Shown here one piece after another: positions 24,672-32,180 of a DNA stretch of 36,212 nucleotides. Below the pieces are notes generated by a model that made no database searches, was not told the origin of the DNA, and saw only the letters and a program-made list of their open reading frames with translations. Origin of the DNA: an uncultured bacterium (lineage in GTDB: Bacteria; Verrucomicrobiota; Kiritimatiellia; RFP12; UBA1067); NCBI GenBank assembly GCA_902802945.1, contig CADCOC010000065.1, positions 43,817 to 80,028 on the forward strand, in the 5' to 3' direction. The stretch's first letter is position 1; each line of letters starts with the position of its first letter. Position numbers and translations under genes: made by a program.

Positions 24672-25964
24672 ATGAAACTTGTTGAATTTGTTCCGCCGAC
24701 GCCGCATCCGCTGTGGGAGCTTTGTCCGCAGATGGGGATTACAGATGTCATCGTGAAGGTGAATCCTGAGCTGACAGGTCTGCCAGATCCTTGGAAATTC
24801 GAAACGCTCGCGTCTATCGTCTCGCGTCTCAAGTCCGCCGGGCTCAAGGTTGTGGGGCTCGAAGGCGACCCGTTCGACATGTCTCCGATCAAGGAGTTTG
24901 GCGTTGGTGAAGATTTTAGCCACAAAGAACACAAAGATGGATTGTTCACAAATGACAATTGCCACAATTGTTCACAAATAACAAATACAAATTCTACACG
25001 TTCTACATGTTCTACACGGCTAAATGATACAGGCAATACTGTAAAGACAGATCCATCAGTATTGCGGGAAGAGGCGCTGGCGCATTATCGAGAGCTGCTG
25101 GAGTCGATGGGGCGGCTGGGGATAAAGCTCCTGTGCTACAACTTCATGGTCGGGAAGGGCTGGTCGCGCACCGGCGTCCGTGAAGGTCGTGGCGGAGCAA
25201 AAGCAACCTACTTCTCCTTGGATGATTTTAGCCACAAAGATCACAAAGATGGATTGTTCACAAATGATAATTGCCACAATTGTTCACAAATCACAAATGC
25301 CGATTCTACACGTTCTACATGTTCTACACGGCTAAATAATCCTGTCAAAGAAAACCTCATCCTCTCTCACGAGCAGGTGTGGGCGAACTACGAATATTTC
25401 ATTAAGGCCGTGATGCCGACTGCGGAGAAGTTGGGCATACGCATGGGACTCCATCCCGACGATCCGTGCCTCGATTCGCTCGGAGGCTACGCGCGCATAT
25501 TCGGATCCATCGAGGCATACGACCGCGCATACTCCATCTACCCCTCGCCGTCCAACGCCGTCACCTTCTGCCAGGCCAATTTCAAGTTAATGCTCACAAA
25601 TGACAATTGCCACACAAGTACAAGTTCTACATGTTCTACACGGCTAGATGACCCTACTAAGGCGCTCGCCGATACGGCGCGACATTTCGGTAAGCGCATC
25701 GCCTTCATCCACATACGAGACGTCGAAGGCGACAAGACCGACTTCACTGAGCTTTTTCACGACCAGGGCGATGTTGACCAGTTCGCGCTCATTCGCGTTT
25801 ACCGCGAGCTAGGGCTAAACGTGCCTGTTCGTGGAGACCATGTGCCCGAAATGGCATACGACCGCGTGCTTACGCCTGAAGGCACTCCCGGCTACTTCAC
25901 CCTCGGGCGTCTCTTCGCGAATGGATACTTGAAGGCATTGTTGCAGGGCGGACGTGGCTTTTGA
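24672..25964 (+). CDS. uxuA: Mannonate dehydratase (UxuA)-like enzyme with three in-frame repeat insertions
   Basis: Core motifs of the UxuA family are present: LCYNFMVGKGWSRTGV, GIRMGLHPDDPCLDSLGGYAR, NAVTFCQANFKLM, RHFGKRIAFIHIRDVEG and a closing VRGDHVPEM. These enzymes dehydrate D-mannonate to 2-keto-3-deoxygluconate in hexuronate catabolism in the cytoplasm. The product is 430 residues, of which about 100 are three insertions (residues 81-119, 185-223 and 308-327) rich in Asn, Thr, Ser, Cys and His and unlike the rest. Each lies in a loop between recognisable family blocks, and the frame is open throughout. Without them the length is about 332, near the compact members of the family. Activity is plausible but not certain because of the inserts. 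The gene starts 9 bp after the phosphatase-like gene with a weak ribosome site. Confidence 0.7.
   Translation: MKLVEFVPPTPHPLWELCPQMGITDVIVKVNPELTGLPDPWKFETLASIVSRLKSAGLKVVGLEGDPFDMSPIKEFGVGEDFSHKEHKDGLFTNDNCHNCSQITNTNSTRSTCSTRLNDTGNTVKTDPSVLREEALAHYRELLESMGRLGIKLLCYNFMVGKGWSRTGVREGRGGAKATYFSLDDFSHKDHKDGLFTNDNCHNCSQITNADSTRSTCSTRLNNPVKENLILSHEQVWANYEYFIKAVMPTAEKLGIRMGLHPDDPCLDSLGGYARIFGSIEAYDRAYSIYPSPSNAVTFCQANFKLMLTNDNCHTSTSSTCSTRLDDPTKALADTARHFGKRIAFIHIRDVEGDKTDFTELFHDQGDVDQFALIRVYRELGLNVPVRGDHVPEMAYDRVLTPEGTPGYFTLGRLFANGYLKALLQGGRGF
24915..25024 (+). repeat. AT-rich repeat element copy 1, with terminal inverted repeats
   Basis: The 110-bp core begins TTTAGCC and ends GGCTAAA, a 7-bp terminal inverted repeat. 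Homology with copy 2 spans 117 bp (24912-25028), with 110 of 117 positions identical by my count. It contains CACAAAGAACACAAAG, two TTCACAAAT segments and three tandem TTCTACAYG units. It encodes residues 81-119 of the UxuA-like protein. Confidence 0.85.
25227..25336 (+). repeat. AT-rich repeat element copy 2, with terminal inverted repeats
   Basis: Same orientation and reading frame as copy 1, with the same TTTAGCC and GGCTAAA ends (shared region 25224-25340). The encoded peptide differs at four positions from copy 1. It separates YFSLDDF from LSHEQVW of the host protein. Confidence 0.85.
25593..25652 (+). repeat. AT-rich repeat element copy 3, partial
   Basis: About 60 bp match copies 1 and 2: CTCACAAATGACAATTGCCACA, then TTCTACATG and TTCTACACGG ending in a variant terminus GGCTAGA. 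The CACAAAG module and the second TTCACAAAT segment are missing. It is in the same orientation and frame and lies between FCQANFKLM and the RHFGKRIAF block. Confidence 0.75.
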
Positions 25965-25970
25965 TATAAT
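25941..25970 (+). promoter_or_regulatory. Sigma-70-type promoter overlapping the end of the UxuA-like gene
   Basis: TTGCAG (25941-25946) and TATAAT (25965-25970) are 18 bp apart; TGA before the -10 is both an extended -10 and the stop codon of the upstream gene. It drives the amidotransferase-like gene with a leader of about 45 nt. Confidence 0.7.
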
Positions 25971-26022
25971 ATGCGCCATGCAAAATGATCAACTAACTGT
26001 AATAATTGGTATGGAGGCGTTA

Positions 26023-27123
26023 ATGAAGAAGTTGTTTGCAGCGTGTGCGGCTGGTTTAATCCTGGCGGCGGCAGGCGTCGAGAAGGCGCCGGATGCTTTG
26101 AAAGTGGTGTTCTACTGCGACCAGGGCGTGGGCGTTGACCTGGTGGGGCGGCTCATGGACGACTGTCCCGAGTTCATCGTTACGTTCGCGAGCGGCAAGG
26201 AGATCGGCGATGGGGCGCTCAACGGCGCGGACATGGTTGTGCATTCCGGCGGCGGCGGCGAAACGCAGTTCTTCGGACTTGGTGAGAAGGGCGTTGCCGC
26301 AGAAAGAGAGTTCATTAAAAAAGGCGGATTGTACCACGGCACGTGTGCCGGCGCGTTTCTCGTTCTGGAGGAGACGCGCCGCAAGCGCAACCAGATGGTA
26401 CCTTTCAAGCCAGATGACCCGGAGCTCTACAGGGGCGGCGCGACGGTTGAGCTCGACTTTACGGAGGCGGGGCTTGTCGCCATGGGACAGAAGGGCCCGC
26501 GCATGGTCCGCTATCACGGCGGCCCCGCCATGATTCCGGGGAAGCCGGTTGAAGGGGCGGACATGAAGGTGTTCGCGTACTATGGCAAGAAGATGGAGAA
26601 GATCGAAAAACCGAAGGCGGATGTCCATGGCATGACGGGCAAGGCGGCCATCATCGCGGGGACGTTCGGAAAGGGCAAGATATTCATCTGCGGTCCGCAT
26701 CCCGAAAGCGGCAGACGCACGCAGGATATTTTTTACAAGGGACTTGAATGGCTCACCGGACGCAAGCTGCATCCCTCACACAAGAAGCGCATCGCCGGCG
26801 CGCCCAACGTCTATGCGCCGATGGGGCACAACACGCCGGAAGGCGCCCGAATGCTGCAGAAGGTCTGGCACAGCACCGATTACAACCGCGTACTTTCTCC
26901 CGCGAAGGGAGATGTTGCGCTGTTGATCAACCCGAAGAAGAAGCACTTCAAGGAACTCAAGGATTTCAAGGGACCGGTAATCGTCCTTTCAACCCACACC
27001 GATACCGCTGCGGAAATCAAGGTGTCTGGGCGCGCGGATTTGATTGTGGTCTCGTCCGCCGCCGAAGCCTCGGCAAAGCTTAAAGAAACCCTCGCGAAGC
27101 GGAAAGCCGACAAAACGAAATGA
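26023..27123 (+). CDS. Exported class I glutamine amidotransferase-like (BPL_N-type) protein
   Basis: I choose the ATG at 26023, 5 nt after GGAGG; the open frame extends upstream to 25954 but that part overlaps the promoter. The 366-residue product has a signal peptide (MKKLFAACAAGLILAAAG) and a flavodoxin-like domain typical of the N-terminal domain family of biotin-protein ligases. Visible are VVHSGGGGETQFFGLGEKG, the nucleophile elbow GTCAGAF (C108) and the His motif CGPHPES. Such stand-alone exported proteins are common in Bacteroidetes, Planctomycetes and Verrucomicrobia and their reaction is not established. The last 100 residues (KKKHFKELKDFKGPVIVLSTHT and onward) may form an additional small domain. 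It has its own promoter, downstream of the uronate gene. Confidence 0.7.
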   Translation: MKKLFAACAAGLILAAAGVEKAPDALKVVFYCDQGVGVDLVGRLMDDCPEFIVTFASGKEIGDGALNGADMVVHSGGGGETQFFGLGEKGVAAEREFIKKGGLYHGTCAGAFLVLEETRRKRNQMVPFKPDDPELYRGGATVELDFTEAGLVAMGQKGPRMVRYHGGPAMIPGKPVEGADMKVFAYYGKKMEKIEKPKADVHGMTGKAAIIAGTFGKGKIFICGPHPESGRRTQDIFYKGLEWLTGRKLHPSHKKRIAGAPNVYAPMGHNTPEGARMLQKVWHSTDYNRVLSPAKGDVALLINPKKKHFKELKDFKGPVIVLSTHTDTAAEIKVSGRADLIVVSSAAEASAKLKETLAKRKADKTK

Positions 27124-27147
27124 ACGCTTTGAAATGAGCTCCCTCAA

Positions 27148-27173
27148 GGCGTGACGAGGCGTGACGGCGTGAA
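27148..27173 (+). repeat. Short imperfect direct repeats (GGCGTGA x3)
   Basis: GGCGTGACGA, GGCGTGAC and GGCGTGAA lie head to tail in the gap between the amidotransferase-like gene and the kinase promoter. They may be an operator or a remnant of a simple repeat; nothing more can be said. Confidence 0.5.
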
Positions 27174-27185
27174 GTGGCAATAGCC

Positions 27186-27215
27186 TTTACCATGGTGCCC
27201 GAATTATGGTATACT
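27186..27215 (+). promoter_or_regulatory. Probable promoter of the kinase-FGE gene
   Basis: TTTACC (27186-27191) and TATACT (27210-27215) are 18 bp apart with TGG before the -10. It would start RNA near 27222, about 20 nt before the ATG. A second TATAAT at 27234-27239 is only 2 bp from the ATG and would start transcription inside the gene. Confidence 0.55.
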
Positions 27216-27241
27216 TATTGCCAAACAAAGCGGTATAATAG

Positions 27242-29938
27242 ATGGCAGAAGACGATTCAACGAAAAATCACTCGATAGGTAATGCCCCCACCGTGGAGCC
27301 AAAGCCAACATCCCATGGTGGCAGGCGCTTTGCGGCTGGTGACCTTATCCTCGGACGGTACAGAGTGGAATCCGAACTGGGGCAGGGAGGCATGGGCGTG
27401 GTCTACAAGTGCCTCGACAATGTCGGCGGCGTAAAGGTCGCCGTCAAGGGGCTGCCGCCCGACGTTGCACACAACGAAGGCGAGATGGAGGAAATCCGGG
27501 CGAACTTCCAGCTTGTTTGCGACCTTCGCCATGAGAACATTGCGGGCGTCCGTACCTTGGAGAAGGACGCCTCCGGTGACTACTATCTTGTGATGGACCT
27601 TGCCCACGGCGAAGACCTCGGATCGTGGATGCGCAAGAACAAGGATGCCGACCTTAAGGTGAGGCTGTCGATCATCCGGCAGATAGCCTCCGCGCTCGAC
27701 TATGCGCACAGGCGCAAGGTGATGCACCGCGACATCAAGCCGGGCAACATCATGGTTTCGCCTTCAGGGCGCGTGCTGCTTCTAGACTTCGGTCTTGCCG
27801 CGCAGATCAGCACGAGCCTAAGCCGCACGAGCCACATTGTCGTTTCGCAGAGCGGAACGCCTGCGTACAAGTCCCCGGAGCAGTGGCGTGGCAATCCGCA
27901 GGGTGCCGCTGCGGATCAATATGCGCTTGCCGTGGTTGCCTATCGGCTTCTTTCCGGAAGGCTCCCGTTTGACGGGGATAATGTTCTGATCCTCTGCCGC
28001 GCGGTGCTTGAGGAGCGTCCGCCCGCGATAAAATACCTTCCCTCGCACATCAACAAGGCGCTCGCCAAAGCGCTCTCGAAAGATCCGCACGGTCGATTCC
28101 CGAACTGCACGGCGTTCGTCGACGCACTGGAGGGCAAGTCTGCGTCGGGCGGATTATGGCGACCGATTCTTGTCGCCCTGTTGTCTGCCGGTGTCCTGTT
28201 GGCTGCTGGCGGCGTTTGGCTGCACTTCGAAAAGGGAAAGTTGGAAGGACCGATCGGTCCGCAGCCGTTTCCTACGAATGAGCCGCCGGTTGTTGTAGAT
28301 CCGCCTAAAGTTACTTTGACGGAAAAGCCACCGGTTGTTGTAGATCCGCCTAAAGTTACTTTGACGGAAAAGCCACCGGTTGTTGAAGAAAAGCCTAAGG
28401 CTAGTTTGAAGGAAAAACCACCGGTTGTTGAAGAAAAGCCTAAGGCTAGTTTGAAGGAAAAGCCGTCGGTTGGAGATAAGCCACAGCCACCGACACCGCA
28501 TGTGGTTGATATGGAGTTCGTAAAGATTACCAATAGCCTTGCCGTAGCTGTTGGGAAACGGGACGGGTTGTACAAGTCTGCAGCAGATTTTAGGAAGTCG
28601 CCCCGGGGATTCTCGGCGAAATTGAAGCAGGTTGACGCGGTGTGGGGAGCGAGGACCTCCTTAGACGGCAAGGTGTCAAAACAGGAGGCTGAGTCCGCGC
28701 TTACGGCCGTGTCAAATGAAGTCGGCGTCTTGGATGATGCCGTGACGTGGATGGTCCAAAATAAGGAAAAGCGTGACGGCGCCGTTAAGAGCGGAGTTGA
28801 TTTTGATGAGATTCTTTCTGCTGAGAAAAAACAGGACGCCGACTTGTTCGGCCGTATGGAGCGTAATGCAAGATGGGGGGATGTGCAGAAGATTGTTAAG
28901 GATGCCCAGAAGTTGATTGACGAGGGTTCTTTTGACGCGGCCCAAACCAAGTTTGACGAGGCGAGGAAAACCTTTGGGCATATACGCGAGTCCGAGAGAA
29001 TGGCCAGGGAACAGGAGGCGAATGAACTTGCGGAAAAGAAACAGAGGGAGATAGTGGCGCAAAAGAAGCGCGAATTCCTTAATCAGCTTGATCGCGACGG
29101 GTTCATTTTGGACAAGGAGCACAACACTAGGCAGCCCGGCACGCTGTCCGTAATCCATCTGCCTAGAGGCGAGGTCATCGAGATGGTGTGGTGCCCGCCG
29201 GGATGGTTCATGATGGGGAGCCCAGAGACTGAACTTGAGCGTAAACACGACGAGCGGCGTCATCCTGTGCGGTTGACAAAGGGATTCTGGATAGGAAAGT
29301 ACGAGGTCACGAAGGGACAATGGTCTGCCGTGATGGGTGGGGATGTGATGTTTGGAATCGGAAAGAAGCAGCCGATGTCCTCGATAAACTGGGCGGATTG
29401 CCAAAATTTCATGCGCCAGTTAAAGGCTGTGACAGGCGGTAAAATCGATGCGCGTCTGCCAACCGAGGCGGAATGGGAGTATGCTTGCCGCGCAGGAACT
29501 AGTACGCCTTTTTCGTTCGGGCGGCAACTTAACGGTACACAGGCGGCCTGTAACAGAGCCGCACCGTACGGGACGACGGAGTTTGGCCCCATAAGCCTAT
29601 GGGGTGGAGTGCGCGACGTAGGCTGCTTTTCAGCTTATGCAAATAACTGGGGTATTAATGACATGCATGGAAACGTGTACGAGTGGTGCGAAGACTACTT
29701 TGACCGCTATCCGAACACAGGGGACGTCATCGAAGACCCCAGAGTGGTTTCGGCAATCCGTCGGGATGCGCAGACGGGCCGGTCGGAAACGCTAACGACC
29801 AAGGTTATCCGCGGAGGAGCGTGGAACTACGACCCGCATCTGTGCCGTAGCGCCTGTCGCAATCAATGTGTGGCAGACCAGAGCGGCGGCATAGTCGACA
29901 TGACGGGGTTCCGAATCTGCTGTGATGATTTGCCGTGA
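27242..29938 (+). CDS. Transmembrane Ser/Thr kinase with C-terminal FGE/SUMF1-like domain
   Basis: The 898-residue protein begins with a PknB-type kinase domain: ELGQGGMGVVYK (45-56), lysine in KVAVKGL, HRDIKPGN (162-169), DFG (182-184) and GTPAYKSPEQW. A transmembrane helix at about 306-326 is followed by four 15-residue repeats (PPVVVDPPKVTLTEK and PPVVEEKPKASLKEK types, 348-407). A charged helical region (about 420-625) contains coiled-coil-like KKQREIVAQKKREFL. Residues about 636-898 form a formylglycine-generating-enzyme/sulfatase-modifying-factor-like domain (MVWCPPGWFMMGSPE, RLPTEAEWEYACRAGT, NDMHGNVYEWCED, VIRGGAWN, GFRIC). In other bacteria such domains serve as binding or oxidase modules. 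It may sense an envelope signal. No Shine-Dalgarno is seen before the ATG, but no alternative start precedes the glycine loop. Confidence 0.9.
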   Translation: MAEDDSTKNHSIGNAPTVEPKPTSHGGRRFAAGDLILGRYRVESELGQGGMGVVYKCLDNVGGVKVAVKGLPPDVAHNEGEMEEIRANFQLVCDLRHENIAGVRTLEKDASGDYYLVMDLAHGEDLGSWMRKNKDADLKVRLSIIRQIASALDYAHRRKVMHRDIKPGNIMVSPSGRVLLLDFGLAAQISTSLSRTSHIVVSQSGTPAYKSPEQWRGNPQGAAADQYALAVVAYRLLSGRLPFDGDNVLILCRAVLEERPPAIKYLPSHINKALAKALSKDPHGRFPNCTAFVDALEGKSASGGLWRPILVALLSAGVLLAAGGVWLHFEKGKLEGPIGPQPFPTNEPPVVVDPPKVTLTEKPPVVVDPPKVTLTEKPPVVEEKPKASLKEKPPVVEEKPKASLKEKPSVGDKPQPPTPHVVDMEFVKITNSLAVAVGKRDGLYKSAADFRKSPRGFSAKLKQVDAVWGARTSLDGKVSKQEAESALTAVSNEVGVLDDAVTWMVQNKEKRDGAVKSGVDFDEILSAEKKQDADLFGRMERNARWGDVQKIVKDAQKLIDEGSFDAAQTKFDEARKTFGHIRESERMAREQEANELAEKKQREIVAQKKREFLNQLDRDGFILDKEHNTRQPGTLSVIHLPRGEVIEMVWCPPGWFMMGSPETELERKHDERRHPVRLTKGFWIGKYEVTKGQWSAVMGGDVMFGIGKKQPMSSINWADCQNFMRQLKAVTGGKIDARLPTEAEWEYACRAGTSTPFSFGRQLNGTQAACNRAAPYGTTEFGPISLWGGVRDVGCFSAYANNWGINDMHGNVYEWCEDYFDRYPNTGDVIEDPRVVSAIRRDAQTGRSETLTTKVIRGGAWNYDPHLCRSACRNQCVADQSGGIVDMTGFRICCDDLP
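28283..28462 (+). repeat. 45-bp tandem repeat, four units, coding for kinase linker
   Basis: Four 45-bp units (28283-28327, 28328-28372, 28373-28417, 28418-28462) and a partial fifth. Units 1-2 are nearly identical to one another, and so are units 3-4, which points to stepwise duplication. The encoded 15-residue unit starts PPVV, as does the unit of the kinase at 1-1370. Confidence 0.95.
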
Positions 29939-30012
29939 CGTTCACGGTGAATGGCCGGGCCCGATCTCCCCGGAAACGGCTATACACAACTAGGGAGGAA
30001 AAAGGAAAAACA

Positions 30013-30474
30013 ATGAAAAAAGTAGTTATGATTGCGGCACTCGCGGCATTGGCATGCGGCTGTGTCTCCACACGCAAGAACGACGGCGGCGACGCATCGT
30101 TGCAGGTGCCGGTGGTGAAGGACATTGTCCACGAGAAATACGAGATAAAGAACGAAACCGTGACGGGCGAGGAGTCGCTGAACGTACTGTTCGGCCTTAT
30201 CGTCTGGGGCAAGACGGCCACGCACTACGCAGATGCAGCTCCTTTCCGCTTCTTCGATAAGATCGGTGAAGCTAAGAACGGCGCATACGCCAACGCCTGT
30301 GACAAGGCGAAATGCGATGCAATCGTCGGCGCGCACTATAAGGTGCGCATCGAGGACTACTTCGTGTTCAAGAAGCTGACATGCGAGATCTTCGGCTATC
30401 CCGCGACGCTCAAGGGCGTGGAGCTTATAGAGAACAAGAGTATTCTTAGTAGCTGTGGTTGCGACAAGAAGTAA
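30013..30474 (+). CDS. Small Cys-containing lipoprotein of unknown function
   Basis: The ATG at 30013 follows AAAGGA and an upstream GGGAGG, and opens a lipoprotein signal (MKKVVMIAALAALACGC; lipobox ACGC, Cys17). An open frame to 29935 is an artefact of missing stops. The 153-residue product has a central FGLIVWGKTATHYADAAPF segment and a half with ACDKAKCDAIVGAHYKVRI followed by strands. It ends in CGCDKK. No family is recognised with confidence; it resembles small outer-membrane lipoproteins that share an ACD-x-I-V/L-x-P/A-x-Y pattern. It lies 74 bp after the kinase-FGE gene with no clear promoter between, so the two are probably coexpressed. Confidence 0.75.
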   Translation: MKKVVMIAALAALACGCVSTRKNDGGDASLQVPVVKDIVHEKYEIKNETVTGEESLNVLFGLIVWGKTATHYADAAPFRFFDKIGEAKNGAYANACDKAKCDAIVGAHYKVRIEDYFVFKKLTCEIFGYPATLKGVELIENKSILSSCGCDKK

Positions 30475-30495
30475 TTCTGTGGCGCGGTAGACGTT

Positions 30496-30525
30496 GACGT
30501 GGGGACGTTGGGCCGTCCCCACGTC
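30496..30525 (+). terminator. Perfect 12-bp hairpin, probable terminator
   Basis: GACGTGGGGACG (30496-30507) pairs perfectly with CGTCCCCACGTC (30514-30525) around a 6-nt loop, 21 bp after the stop of the lipoprotein gene. No U-tract follows, so it may need Rho or act as a 3' RNA-stabilising stem. Confidence 0.6.
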
Positions 30526-30592
30526 GGCGAATGTTCCGTATATGATACTTCGCATTTCGCATGACATTTCAGGTGTGTTATTTCACCAAAAA

Positions 30593-30601
30593 TGGTAAAA
30601 T
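30593..30601 (+). promoter_or_regulatory. Extended -10 promoter before the glycosyltransferase run
   Basis: TGGTAAAAT matches the extended -10 pattern of other promoters in the window. No convincing -35 is visible. The predicted transcription start (about 30608) lies only about 6 nt before the ATG at 30614, which suggests a nearly leaderless transcript. Confidence 0.5.
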
Positions 30602-30613
30602 ATTTTTTTATCC

Positions 30614-32179
30614 ATGAGACGAATAGGCGATATATTGAAGGTCCCTGGTCTCCCCTGGCTGCTGGCCGCAGGGGTGGCCTTGTGTATTGCATACCTCGCT
30701 ATCTGGCATGGTAGCCTGAACCAGGACGAAGGCTGGTACCTGTACGCCGCGCAGATGGTGCGCGCGGGGCGGATGCCTTACCGCGACTTCTTCTTCACGC
30801 AGGGCCCCGCGCTGCCTTTCGTGTATTCTGTTCTGTCGGGCATCTGGGCGCCGGGTTCGTTGCTGTCCGGCCTGCTGGGCGGGCGCGTGGTGACGTTTCT
30901 GCTCGGCCTCTTCGCGACGGCGTGCGCTATTGGGCTCGTGCGCCGCCTCGTGCCGGAAGACAGGCGCGGCAAGGCGTCGCTCATCGTCTTCGCGCTCCTC
31001 GCCTGCAACGTATACCACGTCTATTTCACTACGATCCCGAAGACGTACGCTCTTGGCAGCCTGTTCGTGCTGGCGGGCTTTCTCCTGATTTCCTACCGGT
31101 CGCCCTTCGCGGCGTTCGCGGGAGGGCTGTCGCTCGCGTTCGCCACGGGCACGCGCATATCACTGCTCCTCATCCTGCCCGTGGTCGGGTTCACGCTGCT
31201 CTTGAAGTTCCGCGATTTCAGGTGGCGGTTCCTCTGGTTCGGACTCGGCGGCGCGCTTGGACTATTCCTCACGTATGGCCTTTTCGCGCTCGATCCCGTC
31301 TCGCGCGCCTCGCTTCTGGCCGCGCAGAGCTACCACGCCGCGCGCGGGGGCTTCGATCCTTTCTTTGCCATTGGAAGCGTCTCGCGCCTCGCGCGCGGAT
31401 ACGCGGCGCTTGGCATGGTGCTGTTCGGCGTCTTGATGACGCGCCGTCCCGCGCCGACGGAACCTCGGCTGCCAGTAGAACAGTCGGCGATGCTGTGGAT
31501 GATGGGGCTTTCGTTCGCCGCCGTGTTTCTGCTCCAGCTTTCCGCTCCGTTCCCCTACGACGACTATCAGGTGCCGCTCATGGGCCTTCTTACGGTGCTG
31601 ATCGCGTCCTGGTACTGCCGACGCGGCGGCGCGGCGTGGTTCGCCGTCCTTGCGGCGTGCCTCGTCTCGTTCACCGCGCCGCAGTTGCAGGAGTGGACCA
31701 CCTACGCACAGGATCGGTTCTGGAGCCAGAAGAAGGAGAAGTCAGAGCTCTCGAAACTCCGCGAGATGGGCGGGATCGTCAACGCACTTGATCCGGACGG
31801 CACCGAGATCCTCACGCAGGACCTGTACCTTGCCGTTGAGACGGGCCGCACGGTGCCGCGCGGCCTGGAGATGGGGCCGTTCTCCTACTTCCCCGAAATC
31901 TCGACGGAGAAAGCCCGCGCAACGCATGTCCTCAACCGCCAGCTCATGGAGGAGCTTCTGGATTCGGCGCCATGCCGTCTTGCGGCGTGTTCCGGCTACA
32001 TGTTCGCTATTTCCGCGCCGACGTGTTCCAGGACAACGTTCGAGGATCAGATGAGCCTCCTGAGGACGTTGAAGCGGCGCTATGACATTGTAATTTCCGA
32101 GGACAACTTCGGACAGAACGCGACCACGCTGATGTTCCTAATGCGTCGGGAAGCGTCAGGGGAGAGGACTGGAGACTGA
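30614..32179 (+). CDS. GT-C-type membrane glycosyltransferase (PMT/ArnT-like)
   Basis: The 521-residue protein has about nine or ten hydrophobic segments in residues 12-360. After the first helix comes NQDEGWYLYAAQMVRAGRMP, the acidic loop (D-E) and following pattern typical of PMT_2/GT39-like lipid-linked-sugar glycosyltransferases, then YRDFFFTQGP. The rest is a soluble C-terminal part of about 150 residues with little recognisable. Such enzymes transfer a sugar from a polyprenyl-phosphate carrier to protein or lipid on the outer face of the inner membrane; donor and acceptor cannot be told. There is no Shine-Dalgarno, consistent with the very short predicted leader. It is the first gene of a tight run with the NERD, prc, dapF and pyrF genes. 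Confidence 0.75.
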   Translation: MRRIGDILKVPGLPWLLAAGVALCIAYLAIWHGSLNQDEGWYLYAAQMVRAGRMPYRDFFFTQGPALPFVYSVLSGIWAPGSLLSGLLGGRVVTFLLGLFATACAIGLVRRLVPEDRRGKASLIVFALLACNVYHVYFTTIPKTYALGSLFVLAGFLLISYRSPFAAFAGGLSLAFATGTRISLLLILPVVGFTLLLKFRDFRWRFLWFGLGGALGLFLTYGLFALDPVSRASLLAAQSYHAARGGFDPFFAIGSVSRLARGYAALGMVLFGVLMTRRPAPTEPRLPVEQSAMLWMMGLSFAAVFLLQLSAPFPYDDYQVPLMGLLTVLIASWYCRRGGAAWFAVLAACLVSFTAPQLQEWTTYAQDRFWSQKKEKSELSKLREMGGIVNALDPDGTEILTQDLYLAVETGRTVPRGLEMGPFSYFPEISTEKARATHVLNRQLMEELLDSAPCRLAACSGYMFAISAPTCSRTTFEDQMSLLRTLKRRYDIVISEDNFGQNATTLMFLMRREASGERTGD

Positions 32180-32180
32180 C

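Noticed and set aside
28283..28462. CRISPR array or minisatellite outside a gene
   Set aside because: There are no spacers; the units encode 15-residue repeats inside the kinase.
29933..29947. Terminator hairpin at the end of the kinase-FGE gene (CCGTGA/TCACGG)
   Set aside because: It has a 6-bp stem overlapping the stop codon and no U-tract, and the next gene appears cotranscribed.
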